Of a stretch of DNA of 64,000 nt, positions 1 through 11,389 are shown piece after piece. The position numbers were made by a program, and so were the translations under genes. The stretch's first letter is position 1. The number at the start of each line of letters is the position of its first letter. Below the pieces are notes generated by a model. That model had not been told where the DNA came from. It made no database searches and was given only the letters and a program-made list of their open reading frames with translations. Origin of the DNA: Zygnema cylindricum (lineage: Eukaryota; Streptophyta; Zygnematophyceae; Zygnematales; Zygnemataceae); contig JBBHKE010002092.1 of NCBI GenBank assembly GCA_037447655.1, positions 198,327 through 262,326 of the forward strand. Reading direction: 5' to 3'.

Positions 1-53
1 CCAAATTCAACATGGATGGAGTGTGGTAGTACTATAGCTCCTCCCCTATTATA

Positions 54-149
54 TGTCAACACTTTCTTCCTGTCGTGATGTGTTACCTTCGACTTTAGAT
101 GTGTCAACACTTTCTTCCTGTCGTGATGTGTTACCTTCGACTTTAGATT
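54..149. repeat. 48-bp tandem duplication, two copies
   Basis: Two adjacent near-identical 48-bp units, each containing CACTTTCTTCCTGTCGTGAT, begin 48 bp apart (about 55 and 103). The period is a multiple of three, so an open frame passes through both units, but that frame has no recognisable protein. I read it as a small non-coding duplication. Confidence 0.85.
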
Positions 150-1909
150 CTTGCACCCGTATTGCCAGTGAATTTGTCCTTTGGTCACGCAGTAGTTTCA
201 TTTCTTCCTTTCTTTTTTTCATTCCCCAGACTCAGATGGTTTACCATCTTACTTTTTTTAGGTTTCGGAGTCACTCATCAAGGTTGATTGCCACATTAAA
301 AAAAGAATTTGAGGCTGTGCGATGATGAAACATGAAATTGGCCGGAAGAAATAGAATTTGAAACTAGAATGTGTTTATGTCAATTGGCAATTTGGCCGTT
401 TCTATGGTGTGCACACAACACATACTATATTTACTGTCCAGTCAACAGACCTGCTTATGCATACTGTAGACTAGGCACATCACAACAATGTACTACCCAT
501 TGAACCACTATCAAGCAATAAATTAAATAGTTTGAATTTTGATTCAGTTCCAAATGATGTGGCTAGTTTAGAACCATTTAAAGACTTCGCAATATGAAAA
601 AGAATCAGTTCTATTAGCGCTAAATTGTGAGAGTATTAACGTTAATAGCGAATCACAGAGTATCTGTAATACGGTACTAAAGAATCCCATTACAGAAGAA
701 TTGGCCTCCAACCACAAACCACAAAACAAAAACCACACTTTATTATTAACATCCCAGTTCAAAACCCTTTCATTCATGCCATTCTCTAGCCTCGCTATAT
801 TACCACAAAGGCCAAACAAACACCAATCATTCTTGAAAAACACACTTTCAAACAGCATTAGACCTTTTTGACTTTCCAGCGAGATTACAAAAGTGAATCG
901 AAAAAACATTTTCAGTAAACTCAAAGGGACATAACAATACATTTGGAAAATTGTTTTCTCCCTCCATATATCCTAGTAGAACCGCACTGTACATGAACGT
1001 CCCGTTTTTCAAAAAAAAAAAAAAGTGCAAATAAAAGTACATGTACTCAAGCACAACAAGATGCTGTGAAGAAACCACATGATGTCTTATCAACAACTTG
1101 GAAAGGAAAAGGCATCCTAGACTTCCTGCGTCCCAAAGATCGATTCCCTGTAAAACAAAACCGGAAAGTAGGTTAAATTGTGGAGTTGACCGGTCAAGTT
1201 TTTCCATACTGCATCCTAAAAAAGGATAGAATACAAAAAAAAAAATGAACCAAATAAATCTTTTATTTTTCCATTCAGAAAGTGGAAAAGTTTGAATAAT
1301 TTCACATACAAAACAACCGTTACGAAACAACAAATCAACTATTGCAGCAATTTCAGCACTTAAAACCATTTTATTTTATGAAAGGAAGAAAATACACACC
1401 TAGAAAAAAGATATTTGTCGAACCATTGATTAATACTCCGGCGGCTCAAAAAGAGCCACTTTTGATGATGATAATGGAACAGAAAATTTTCAAAATTTCA
1501 AACATTTTAACGAATCCAATCGACTTTAACAAAATCTAAATCTGTCAAACTACCTCCAGTTTCACTCAACAACTTCCAGTCCAGTAACTCTACATCTCTA
1601 CTTCTCCTCCCCTCTCGCTCACTATTTTCCCTTTTCTATGCCCTACATCAATGCTCTCCACATGTCAACTAGTACAACCAGGAAACCTCCTCCGTTCCTT
1701 CCCTCCCTCCCTCTCCAAAAAACCAAAAAATTCAAAGATATCAACATTAAAACCTGTGTAAAGAAAACCTCTCAGTCATCTCCATAACCCGCTACGATGA
1801 ACCGTACAAAGAAACCTGAATTCAGTTCCAATCCTGTCTCAATTCTGTTTTAAATCTGTTTCTATTTTGTTTCCATTTTGTTTCCATTTTTCCCCATTTT
1901 GTTTCCATT
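150..1909. other. 3' flank of the propeller gene, no gene seen
   Basis: This stretch lies downstream of the minus-strand propeller gene and would include its 3' UTR. Short open frames exist on both strands (for example 568-942 and 848-1369 minus), but none shows a known domain and they sit in A/T-rich sequence. No polyadenylation site can be assigned with confidence. Confidence 0.5.
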
Positions 1910-2771
1910 TCAGTTGCTCCACACATGTAAAAACCCGGAACGGTTTCCCGTGTAAATTTCGTTTCGATCTTCGTCGTAAAAGAGAGCCGTCACGTCTTCT
2001 AAAGCCTCGGCGACGGTCGTATCACTTTTCAGTTTCGAAATCGCGGGAGGATGGACTCGCGAATTCTTAGAATCCACATCTTTCGAGGCATGGATTTTCC
2101 AAAGAAGCTTCCCGGTCAAAATGTTACTCATATTGATGGAGCTCTGGCCTGTCATTCCTACAAAACCCATAAATAAAATTTCAAAAAAAACTCAAAAAAG
2201 GAACAAAAGATCACCAAGTATTCACACGGTTCAAAAGGAAACAGTGACAGATTTAAGGGACTGGCAAAGAAGCAACTCAATAATACATGCGATGATTTTC
2301 AAAGTCAATCATCCAAAAGTGAACAAGAATCGATCCGTTTTTCACACAAGTAACAAAGACGTAAAACTTGATTAAAAACAGCTTTTCGAACCAGATGAAG
2401 AAGTGCACATACATTTTAAAAATGAAAACAAAACATTCAAAAAGTTTAAAAGCATTAAAACCATACCTCCCGAATCGCCATCATTACCCATTTTGCAGTA
2501 GGAGATGATAAGATCTTGTTCACTCGTAATATAAATATTGTTTGTATTACAATCCGGGTACCATAAAAGATGGTCTTCAAAAGAAGTCACCATTTCCCCT
2601 CGAAAATTCCACACACTCACAGTTCGGTTTCGGAACGTGAGAAAAAGTTGATTCTCGTAAAGAAAAATGAAGGCAGTGGGAGTCATAAACTCAGTCCGGC
2701 TCACTTCAGTCATACTCGAGTTCCTTACCTGTGAAAAAAAATCAAACCTACTCCTTTGTGAATCTTCTGAA

Positions 2772-2803
<32 letters not shown>

Positions 2804-3143
2804 GGGGGAAGAGAGAGAGAGGAAAGGAGAGAAAGAGAAGAGGACAAAAGTTTCCCACTCTCTTGGAAAATTTCCTGACATTAAGGCAGAAGGAGAGAAA
2901 CTAGGAGAGATAAATAATTGCCCCTCCCTCTCTCTTGTCAATCTCCCAATAGCAAAGGAGACGGAATAGCTGCCTCACCTATTTCAACATTATTAGAAAG
3001 ATGGCAAGGAAAGAAAGAGAGAGAAAGGGAGAGGGACAAGGAGAGGAGGGAGAGGGAGAGGGAATGCACACTATTTTTCTACTGCAGACCTCCTTACCCT
3101 TTCTAATAGTGCATACCATCTGAGAAAAGAGAGGCAAATGGAG

Positions 3144-3207
<64 letters not shown>

Positions 3208-4196
3208 GAGAGAGAAAGAGCGAGAGAGAGAGAGAGAGAATGTACACTGGGACTCGTCTATCCATCACCTTACCCACCAATATTCCTTGCACAGAGGTTC
3301 AAAAAACTGCGAAAAGAGCCAAAAATGGGGTCTTAAACTCACGTCCAGAATCTGGAGATTTTCAGTTTCTTGTTTCACCAAGAGTTTTTCATTAAACTGT
3401 TCGATAAAGTCCACTTTTTTTGTCCTTCTTAACATGTGATTGAAAGCCTTCAAAACCGTCCCGTCTTCGATCGAGAGAATCTTCAAAGGGACGTGACTGG
3501 GCACTCGGTCGTATATCAGAAGCATAATTCCCGGACTGTACCACACCCTCGACAAGACTCTATGTGAGGGAGAGGGAAAGGAGAAGGAGAGAGAGACCCA
3601 GACTCTCTGTGCCGGAGAGCAAGAGGGAAAGGGAAAGGGAGAGAAAGCACACCCACAACCAGATTCTGTGAGGGGGGGAGAGGGAGAGAAAGTGCACCCC
3701 CGAACAGACTGTGTGAGAGAGAAGGAGAGGAAGAGTGAGAGAGAGAGGAGAGAGAGCACACCCAAGAGAGGGAGAGGGAGAGAGGGAGAGGGAGAGAGGG
3801 AGAAAAAGCACAGAGGTAAAGAGAGAGGGCAAAAGAGACGAGGAGAGAGGGAGCGAAAGAACGCCTACAGAAGCAGAGGAAAAGCAAGAGAAGCACACCA
3901 AAAATCAGGCCCCCTTTAGAAGAGGACAGAGAGTGAGAGGGAGACAGCCGAAGAAAAAGAAAGGAAGAGAGACAAAGAGAGAGAGACTCAAGTTCAAGGA
4001 GAGGCATGAAAGCCGCGGCAGGGTAAGAAGGGAGAGAGGGGAATGAATGAGAGAGGGTGAGGGCGAGAGTACATCAAGAAGGAAGACAAACTGAGGTATG
4101 GAGATGAAAGGACAAAATAAAAGCGAAGGGGGTACAATCAATCTCACACACACAGACAGAAAGCGAGAGAGAATGAGAGAGAGGGGGAGAGAGGGG

Positions 4197-4272
<76 letters not shown>

Positions 4273-7200
4273 ACAACATGACCTGCCTCTCACCTTATTT
4301 TGATTTCGGAGATGTTCTTGTCGGCCACACTATATATTAAATTATAGTTTTTCAAGTCAAAAACTTTATATATCCTGCAATAAATTAGACCAGCAGAAAC
4401 TTCGTCATTTTTTTTACTTGGCTTTGCAAAACCCAATTACCCCAATTATGCCCATCACAGAAATAAACCACAAAAGAGATATAAAACGCTTTATACAGGG
4501 GAAAAAGCCACTGGGTTTCACCAATCAGAGCTCCTGAATGCAATCTTTTTTCTGGGGAACAATAAGCTTTTCTCATAGAAATGGTATGATTGCCTTGCTA
4601 CTCTCATTGATTCCTTACTCGGCCACATTACCCTCAAAAAAGACAACGAGAAAGTTTAGTCTTTTTGCCGTTTTTATCTTTCCATAATTACCCTTAAAAG
4701 AGACAACGAGAAAGTTTAGCCTTTTTGCCGTTTTTATCTTTCCATAAACCTTTAACAGTTTTTTACAGGTTTTCTTCAGGTTTTTCATCTTTTGTTTTTT
4801 TCCCTTTTTTTGCTTACCTGTTCTGGGCCGAATATGTGAGCACTTTTCCGTTCACATCATCGAACTCCACAAAACCAGGCCATCGCAAAGATTCCGATTC
4901 AAAAAGTGGAAATCCTGCGTCTGGTTGTCCTCTTCGAATGTATCTACAAAAAGAACGACCAACGACAATATGGGATACCAATGGTTTTAATTCGAACCAT
5001 AATTGAGGAAAAAAGGAAAGTGAATGTTAAATAGGAGGAATGACGTGAACAGACTGTGAACCTACTGTTCCACAGCTCTTCATGGGAATCTAAAAAAAAC
5101 ATTGACTAAGGTTTTATTTTCAAACTTTTTGTAGTGACCAATAGGTTAATCAGTTTCAGTGACTATTAACCGGATACAACAGCAAGTGCCATGTGAGGTA
5201 AGGCAGAGGAGAAACGCACTCAAGAGGAGTAGTACGACAACGGAGTGTACTGAAATTATCAACGGAATACACAGAAACAGTTATGAGAGAATCGTTATTC
5301 TTGTTATAGAAAAGGCTCCGAATGACCTCCTCCGGTGACGTGTTCATAAAGCAGATTCGTTTATTTGTTTCTGCAAACAAACATGGAACTCCGAAATAAG
5401 ATTAGACAAACTTAAGAGACAAACTTTGTGTTTCTTTTTGAAGGAAGGATTGTGTCTGACTTGCTGTATCTGGTTAATTTCCTTTTACCATCTAAACAGT
5501 CAATCATAGTCTTTACTAATTCAAAATACAGCCTATGTCGCTCTTAGTGTTCGTGGTTTTTTCTGCCTTTGAATCAGTTTTTCTCTATGAGCAGTTTTCG
5601 AATTATTAATCCAATGTTTGCAATGGAAAGAAGGTATGTTTCTTACCTTCACATTGGCAACCCTCCAAATAGATAGGACATGTGTGCACAAAGAAAAGTC
5701 AATTCAAGTACTGACAAAAAACATTAACGCTAATGACAATACACGGTGTAGTTGAACTCACTTTCACATAGTCAATACTTAGTCAAAACTAGTTGAACTC
5801 AGGTCTACATGGTCAATACTCGGTCAAAAAACCAGTTAAACTCACCTCTACTGATAGCCGCACAGCCTCCAGAGTGTGCGAGAGCAAACACAAGATCGCG
5901 TGCAGCTGCGATTTCAACAATTCGAGAACGTTTTTTCAAAAACGGCAATTTCTGAAACTGGGGAGCTTTAGGATCAAAAGTATCGAACTCCTCCTGCAAG
6001 TATCATGGTATAACACACAACCAACAAAAGGCGTTTTCAATTGTAGAGGTAAATTAAAAAAGGAAAATACCTAGAAACAGAATGATGAGAATGAATGAGC
6101 TGTTCCCTACAAAAAACTACAAAAGTACCACCAGGAATCCGCAGGAAGATAAGTCGTTGAAACACAATAGAAATCCCAACTTACAGAAAAATACCCTGCA
6201 AAAGATTCCTTATAAAGATTCCTTCCCATGCCCACATTCTAACCGTGCCGAACAAGAAAATATTCAACTCCCACCAACTGAAATCTAATGCATATTTAAA
6301 CCCATGTAAAGGATCAAACTGTGTAGTCTGTGATAATCAGAGATCCCATCACCTAGACTATTGTGCCCAACATACTAATTAGGGTGGAAGACTAATGTTC
6401 AGTCAGAATGACCAGTAACAACGCAACCCAATCATTGTTTCTCACAATCAGGCCTCCACATATGTATGCCTAGAATTTCACGCAAATGTCAATAACTAAT
6501 AGAAGGAGATGTAAACTCAGTGATTGAAATGGGTGACAATGGGATATTTTTACATTAATATCTGTTTACATTAGAACACAAACCACAATTTACAAGGCAA
6601 ACTTATTTTAGGAATCAGAAAAACAACAGGCCGAACGACAGGCCTGCTTAAACAAAAAAACAAACAAGAAAAGACTAAAAAACAGAACCCAGCCTCCAAG
6701 AGTATATACATCTTACGTCCAACAAATCCCTCAAGAATTCCCAAATCACACAAACGTTTCAAAAAGTTATCCCTTTTCTCTCCTCCTCCCTCGAAACTCA
6801 GAAACCCTAATTCTCACCTGCAAACACTCACTTCCTCTTCCCACCCCTCTCCCCTTAAAACTCTGGAACTCTACCCCATCTGAAGGTAAAAATTTGCTTG
6901 ATTTCTACCCTCAACCAAATCTCACTCTCTCTCACACACTTTATCACCTCTTCTATAGCTCTGGAACTCAAATCCTCACCTGTAAGTAAAAGTTTTTACA
7001 CCTCACACATTCTCCACCTAAAACTCTGAAACCCTAATTCCCATCTGAAGGTAGGAGTTTACTCTGCCCAGCCCACTCTCTCCCCTCCGCCCCTCCTCTC
7101 CTGTGACTCTGGAAGCCTGAGCCTAATCCTCACCTGTAAGTGGAAGTTCTTGAATTTATCTTCCGCACTGTTTCTTCTGAAAGACCAATTGGCTCTGGAG

Positions 7201-7316
7201 CAAACCTCCCTTCTCAGAAGCTTCCGAAAGCAGCTCCTTTTCGTATCTGTGGCCACTCTTTTCCTTCCCGCCATAATCCGCTTGCTGGAAGAACATGGCC
7301 GAGGACAAGGCTCCAT
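1910..7316 (-). CDS. WD40-type beta-propeller protein, conserved plant-lineage family
   Basis: Eight exons on the minus strand join in phase: 7316-7134, 5993-5846, 5370-5220, 4943-4818, 4374-4294, 3535-3343, 2728-2467 and 2157-1910, giving 463 residues. Every intron is GT-AG. Recognised conserved blocks, in order: VIRSLFYNKNNDSLITVSVY, YIRRGQPDAGFPLFESES, WPGFVEFDDVNGKVLTYSAQ, IYKVFDLKNY, SHVPLKILSIEDGTVLKAFN, KVDFIEQFNEKLLVKQE, FIFLYENQLFLTFRNR, VSVWNFRGEMVTSFEDHLLW, and the C-terminus EIYTGNRSGFLHVWSN followed by stop. These blocks match, from memory, a family of plant WD40/transducin-like proteins of unclear biochemical role. There is no signal peptide or membrane segment; a scaffold role is inference only. 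The internal exons and the stop are firm. Exon 1 (basic, M1-Q61) is chosen because its CAG|GTGAGG donor is in phase with the next exon; the true start could lie further upstream. Confidence 0.87.
2760..4274. repeat. GA/CT-rich tracts filling introns 5 and 6 of the propeller gene
   Basis: Near-pure GA runs occur at about 3148-3239 and 4200-4270, with longer purine-rich stretches at about 2780-2860, 3010-3062 and 3560-4070. Apart from two exons (3343-3535 and 4294-4374 flank or interrupt it), the purine strand is the plus strand, so in the transcript these introns are long CU tracts. The RERERE and LSLSLS open frames here are artefacts of the dinucleotide repeat. Confidence 0.9.
4625..4747. repeat. 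60-bp tandem duplication inside intron 4
   Basis: Two copies with a period of exactly 60 bp share AGACAACGAGAAAGTTTAG and the following CTTTTTGCCGTTTTTATC. They differ at only a few bases. They lie within intron 4 of the propeller gene. Confidence 0.85.
5724..5751. repeat. Single end of a small inverted-repeat element
   Basis: The sequence ending ACACGGTGTAG, preceded by AACGCTAATGACAAT, matches the right terminal repeat of the complete element at 43057-43261. No partner end was seen nearby, so this is a relic end inside intron 2 of the propeller gene. Confidence 0.5.
6786..7140. repeat. About five degenerate repeats around the exon 1 donor of the propeller gene
   Basis: Units near 6786, 6856, 6959, 7020 and 7108 share a pattern of AACTCTGGAACCCTAATC followed by CTCACCTGTAAG or CATCTGAAGGTA. 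On the transcribed strand the CTCACCTG form reads CAG|GTGAG, the motif used as the exon 1 donor at 7134. Spacing is about 60-105 bp. The array therefore places several donor-like copies in intron 1. Confidence 0.6.
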
Positions 7317-9009
7317 CTATACGGATTTTAAGGAGCTAGGGGTGTACGGACAACTGATTGAGGTGTGTAGAGAAAAGCGAGAGAAATGTACAGAAAACTG
7401 GGAGGAATGAAGTTACAGGGAAGACGAACAGTCTAGAAAGTGGAGAGGGAAAGGAAGAAAAATTGTGTTGTCTGGAACCTTATGGGGACAACACGGATAT
7501 GGTTGACAGATGATTGTAGGAGAATGTACGGACAATTGAGGATAAGTGTGAAAAAGGCACAAGCAAAAGGAGGATAAGGAAGGATAGGGTGGGAGGAGGA
7601 GAAACACCGACCGCCGCACCGGCGATTAATGGAGCCCGGAGAATCAACACCAGCGGCACCTTGACATGACCACGCATTGGTTTATCGACACCGACTTCCG
7701 CAAAAAACAAAGAGAGGAGAAAAACGGAAGACGATGAAACCAGGGCAGAAAGGATGTCATCACTACATTCATAACCTTCCCACTTCTTTGGTGTCATACT
7801 AGGTTGCTGGACTTAAAGCTTATGTACGGATACGGAATTCCGCAGTTTTGGCACGGGACGTGTGGAAGTACAGTTTTGACTTCAGTACGGTACTTTTTTA
7901 GCGTTAATGCCCTTGTCTTCACGAAGCAAGTTTTCTCTGCAGACGTGTCCGAATTTCATTTGAGGGCAGAAGCTACAGTACAGCACTGTGGCTATTTCGC
8001 TTTTTTACCTTTCATGGTTCCATCACAGCCCTTTTCCGTGTTTCAAAGACTGGCTTTTTCATGGTACGGCGCCCGTGTGTAGCTAGAGTACAGTACACCT
8101 GTCCATCGTTTTTATCGCTTGTGATATTAGAATGTATATTACCTTATTAGTACGTGGAGACGCGGCCTATTTTTAGCCCACTACCTTAAATAACACTATC
8201 GACACTATTTTATGAAGCTCGGTGAAAACAAGTCGCGACAGAATCAATGTTGTTTACTCTAATAACGATGGGCGTTAATGGTATTTTCCTGGGAAAGCTA
8301 TATCAACGGGGATGAATCCATTATATTTACGGAAGTTTTTGTAATCACAGATTTTCCTCACATACGACATACATTTTGTGCCAAAAGTTTCGTATCGTAC
8401 GCTTCAGAAACTCTATTAACACCTTGTTGACCATTGTATCACGTGAAGCTCTGTCGTTACATGTACACATGGCGATAGGCGCCAAAAAATTGGCGTTCGA
8501 TTGACTGTCGCCGGTAAAACTTGACGGAAAAATTCGCTGCGGACACGTGAATCCCGAATTGTTCCAAATTTAAGCTTTTGGTCCGTACGGCTCCACGTGT
8601 TAGCCGTAATGTTTTTGCGTAATTCTTTGAAAGCGCGCCAAAATTACGGGACGTAAATGTCATTTTAACTTTTAAACACGTCTGAGAATTGGCAGAATTT
8701 GTCTCAAAGTGGTAAAAAATATACGAATTGCCGCTGGAATGTACCAAAGTGGTTTATGTCCAGAAGTACAGAAGCATTTTAATTTGTACTGTTGTGTCTC
8801 GAGAAGCTTTTTGACGATATTCGATATGTGCCTTTCTTTGACCTGCCATTCTACCAATTATCGTCATGGTATATCGGAGAGCTAATATCCCGATATGACT
8901 ACGATTTATGGCAATGAGTCATCGGGCCGATAACTATATCGATATCTCCGTACGTTGGGTTGACAAAAAAATCAAAAGCACCACCCTCGACCCCTTTGCC
9001 CGACACTGT
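7317..9009. other. 5' flank of the propeller gene, no gene recognised
   Basis: The promoter of the propeller gene should lie at the left side of this block, but no clear TATA box or transcription start stands out. A 105-codon open frame at 7480-7797 (minus) and others overlap on opposite strands without a known domain. The sequence is rich in GTAC words, as in other intergenic parts of this window. Confidence 0.45.
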
Positions 9010-9722
9010 GAATTGCTATTAGCGTTAATAAATAATTGGTGTGAAGATAAAATTATGCATAACTCTACTTTGGGTACATATTGTAGCTGTCGAGGCATGT
9101 GTTCCCATGGAACATGCGAGAACACGTTCGCGTGATTCTCCCTCGTCTTTATCACTCGAAATCAAATCTTAGCCGACGCACTCACTTTCGCGTGTCGACG
9201 CCTTTTATCTGAAACTCTTTATATGCAACTGTACCTAATATTGAGCAATTTTAGTGCGGACTGACACATTTTGTACGCTACACTATTTAAAAATTGTTTA
9301 AATTAGTAAATTAGGGTACTTTCGCATGTGCTAAAGTTAAAGTTATTTTCTGTCGTTTTCCTCCATAACTTAGAAAAAAACGAGAAAATCTGCACCCGTA
9401 CCAAAAAAACAAAATTACCACAGTACAAGTTGCGATACCGTGCAACTTTATATGTACTGTAGTTCGTCGTTTAGCTCGATGCAGTTTGTTGTCTGGCGCG
9501 TTTCAACCCATCTTCACGTCCTTCAAGCTCATCTTCAAAGTTTATATAAAATCACCTCGCGAGGTGATTTTAACTAAAGTTACAAGATGCGGGCAAATAG
9601 GCTGACGCTGTCGCACATGTCTGAGTTTTTTACAATTCTCGTGCGTGGAGTACCAAAAAATAACAAACTGCACGTTTACATCATGTACGTACCGTTTTCC
9701 TTGCGTTATTTTCCGTATATTG
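9010..9722. repeat. Repeat family copy A with palindromic core
   Basis: The central sequence ATCACCTCGCGAGGTGAT (about 9549-9571 with one or two more matching bases each side) is a perfect palindrome. Both flanks recur in reverse orientation at 59325-59745 and 62310-62745: shared landmarks include ACTTTCGCATGTGCTAAAG, TGACACATTTTGTACG and GCGTGATTCTCCCTCG. No protein is encoded. The boundaries are where visible similarity stops. Confidence 0.65.
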
Positions 9723-9796
9723 GTCGTGGAGGGGTCTGTTAAGGGTAATTTCCGGTCAGTTTCCGTACGTCAACCTTAGTCTCATTTCGTCTTAGG

Positions 9797-9965
9797 TCAA
9801 CCGAGACCGTACTCCACTTATTCAAGTACGGTCTCGTCCACTTAGTCTTCTGTCCTACGAGAACAAAGACCGTACTCCACTTATTCGAGTGCGGTCTCGT
9901 CAACTTTAGTCTCCTTTGTCCTATGTGAACAAAACCGTACTCCACTTATTCAAGTGCGGTTTTAT
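9797..9965. repeat. Three tandem 63-65 bp units, each holding a hairpin
   Basis: ACCGTACTCCACTTATTC recurs at 9806, 9869 and 9934. In the first unit GAGACCGTAC and GTACGGTCTC form a perfect 10-bp stem with a 13-base loop; the other two units keep shorter, slightly altered stems. This lies just upstream of copia gag sequence and may be part of that element's LTR. Confidence 0.7.
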
Positions 9966-10109
9966 AATTGTACTTTTTGGTCTTATTCTTTCCTTTTCTT
10001 TTCGTCGGTCAACTTTGTCTAATAGATTTGGTCTTTGTGTAGCCGCCCAAATCTACTTTGTGTAGCGTAGTACAGTACTATTCACAGTAATTAGCATTAT
10101 GTCACTTTG

Positions 10110-10119
10110 TATAAAAGGA
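10110..10119 (+). promoter_or_regulatory. TATA-like box of a probable copia LTR
   Basis: TATAAAAGGA lies about 90 bp upstream of the first gag-like codons. Its position would suit the promoter of a degraded 5' LTR. No matching 3' LTR was found, so the LTR itself is inferred. Confidence 0.4.
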
Positions 10120-10197
10120 TCTCGTTTCATAATAAAATCATCAATCTCGATCACACAAATTCCAAATATTTTGACTCTCTCTATCTTTTATTATAGC

Positions 10198-10669
10198 GTC
10201 CAATATTCCTACTCCTATAGGTTATGGGCCAAACCACGCAACTTCCAATAATATTCATAAGTTCGATGGTTCAAATTTCTATGATTGGTCATTTTCTGCC
10301 ATGCATCTTTTTAAGTTAGAGAAAATTTGGGATTTTTTCACTAGCGCATATAAACCACCAATCATTAATGTTACAGATGACGCAGCGACCAAAACAACCA
10401 AAACTCAGGAAATCGCGGAATGGAAAGCCAAGGACGACAACGCTCACGTGCGCCTAGTAATTGCGATAACGATAGAAAAAACACGGCTCATTCGAGGCGC
10501 CCTCAAGTCGCGCGACGCTTGGTCTCGTTTGACGGCCGCATACGTACAAACTGGTTGGGCGGCTCGTCGCATTCAAAAGCGAGCTTTTTTCAATCTATTG
10601 AAGAAGACGACGGAATCGATGCAAGATTGGATATGTCAGTTGACCTATTTTCAGGGAAGTGTGAAATGA
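10198..10669 (+). pseudogene. Copia-type gag N-terminal part (family 2), broken
   Basis: The frame reads NNIHKFDGSNFYDWSFSAMH and continues through WDFFTSAYKPP, WKAKDDNAHVRLVIAITIE, SRDAWSRLTAAY and MQDWICQLTYFQGSV. This is the usual layout of plant copia gag proteins (UBN2 type), which form the particle shell. It ends abruptly at a foreign LTR fragment at 10673; gag sequence resumes at about 10842, so the gene was split by insertion. Confidence 0.75.
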
Positions 10670-10672
10670 TTA

Positions 10673-10800
10673 GGTAGCCATGGCTCTAGCTTCCTCTCCA
10701 ATTTCTCAGTGACTGCGACAAGTTTGAGAGTTGGAGAGAGAAGTTAGAGATAGACTGCCTCGGCTTCTTTATTTCTTTTTAGACCTAGAAAATACTTAAA
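10673..10800 (-). repeat. LTR fragment of the tRNA-like LTR group
   Basis: GGTAGCCATGGCTCTAGCTT, then CAGTGACTGCGACAAG, then AGACTGCCTCGGC and AGACCTAGAAAATA match the antisense of the first 140 bp of the LTRs at 15253 and 28171. It separates two parts of one gag gene. It is too short to be a whole solo LTR. Confidence 0.65.
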
Positions 10801-10841
10801 AACCATTAGTTTCTACATTATACGTTTTATGTACGAAATAA

Positions 10842-11339
10842 ATGCAGGAAGAAACAAAAATCTTGTCTTTTTCTGCATCTAACCCTTCCCAAGTCAACGA
10901 GTACTTTGCTTCCAATTATAATCTTAGCTTAGAGGGGGCTCCATCTGTCATTTGCAATTTATGCAAAAAGCCAGGACACACGACAACCAAATGTCGCAAG
11001 CTGGCATACAATAAATTTGCAGAGGCGTCAAATTCCAATTCCAACGGTGATGCCAAAACAACTCATGTTCTTCCCACGCCGACTCCACTTCCCCATTCCT
11101 CCCCCCAACCTGTTTTTCCCCAAATTTTTCTGTACCATTACCCTTATCCTCCTCCATCCCAATTTCCACACCACTCTATCCTTTTTGCCGCCGCCCATTT
11201 CGCGTCATACAATCCTCATTGGCCAATCCCTCCACCTCTCCCCTCCTTTTCATCTAATCCTCCTCTCGCATCCGCAAATCCTTGTGGTCCCCCCCCAGCT
11301 TCGAATTCAGCTACAAAAATCTCGCCCACGCCGGTCTAG
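10842..11339 (+). pseudogene. Copia gag C-terminal part with zinc knuckle (family 2)
   Basis: The frame contains CNLCKKPGHTTTKC, a CX2CX4HX4C zinc knuckle typical of retrotransposon nucleocapsid, followed by a long proline/serine-rich tail. It continues the gag started at 10198 after the inserted LTR fragment. The downstream frame is lost before the protease. Confidence 0.75.
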
Positions 11340-11389
11340 ACAGTTTTTTTTCACCTGGGTATGCGTTTTTGTCTCATGCCACGCATAAT

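Noticed and set aside
3071-4279. Several overlapping open frames on both strands rich in RERERE or LSLSLS
   Set aside because: They are translations of GA/CT dinucleotide repeats inside introns 5 and 6 of the propeller gene and have no independent support.
7150-7410. Plus-strand frame with a hydrophobic stretch (LLFVSVATLFLPAIIRLLEE)
   Set aside because: It is antisense to propeller exon 1 and its upstream region; exon 1 on the minus strand fits splice phase. I could not exclude it fully.
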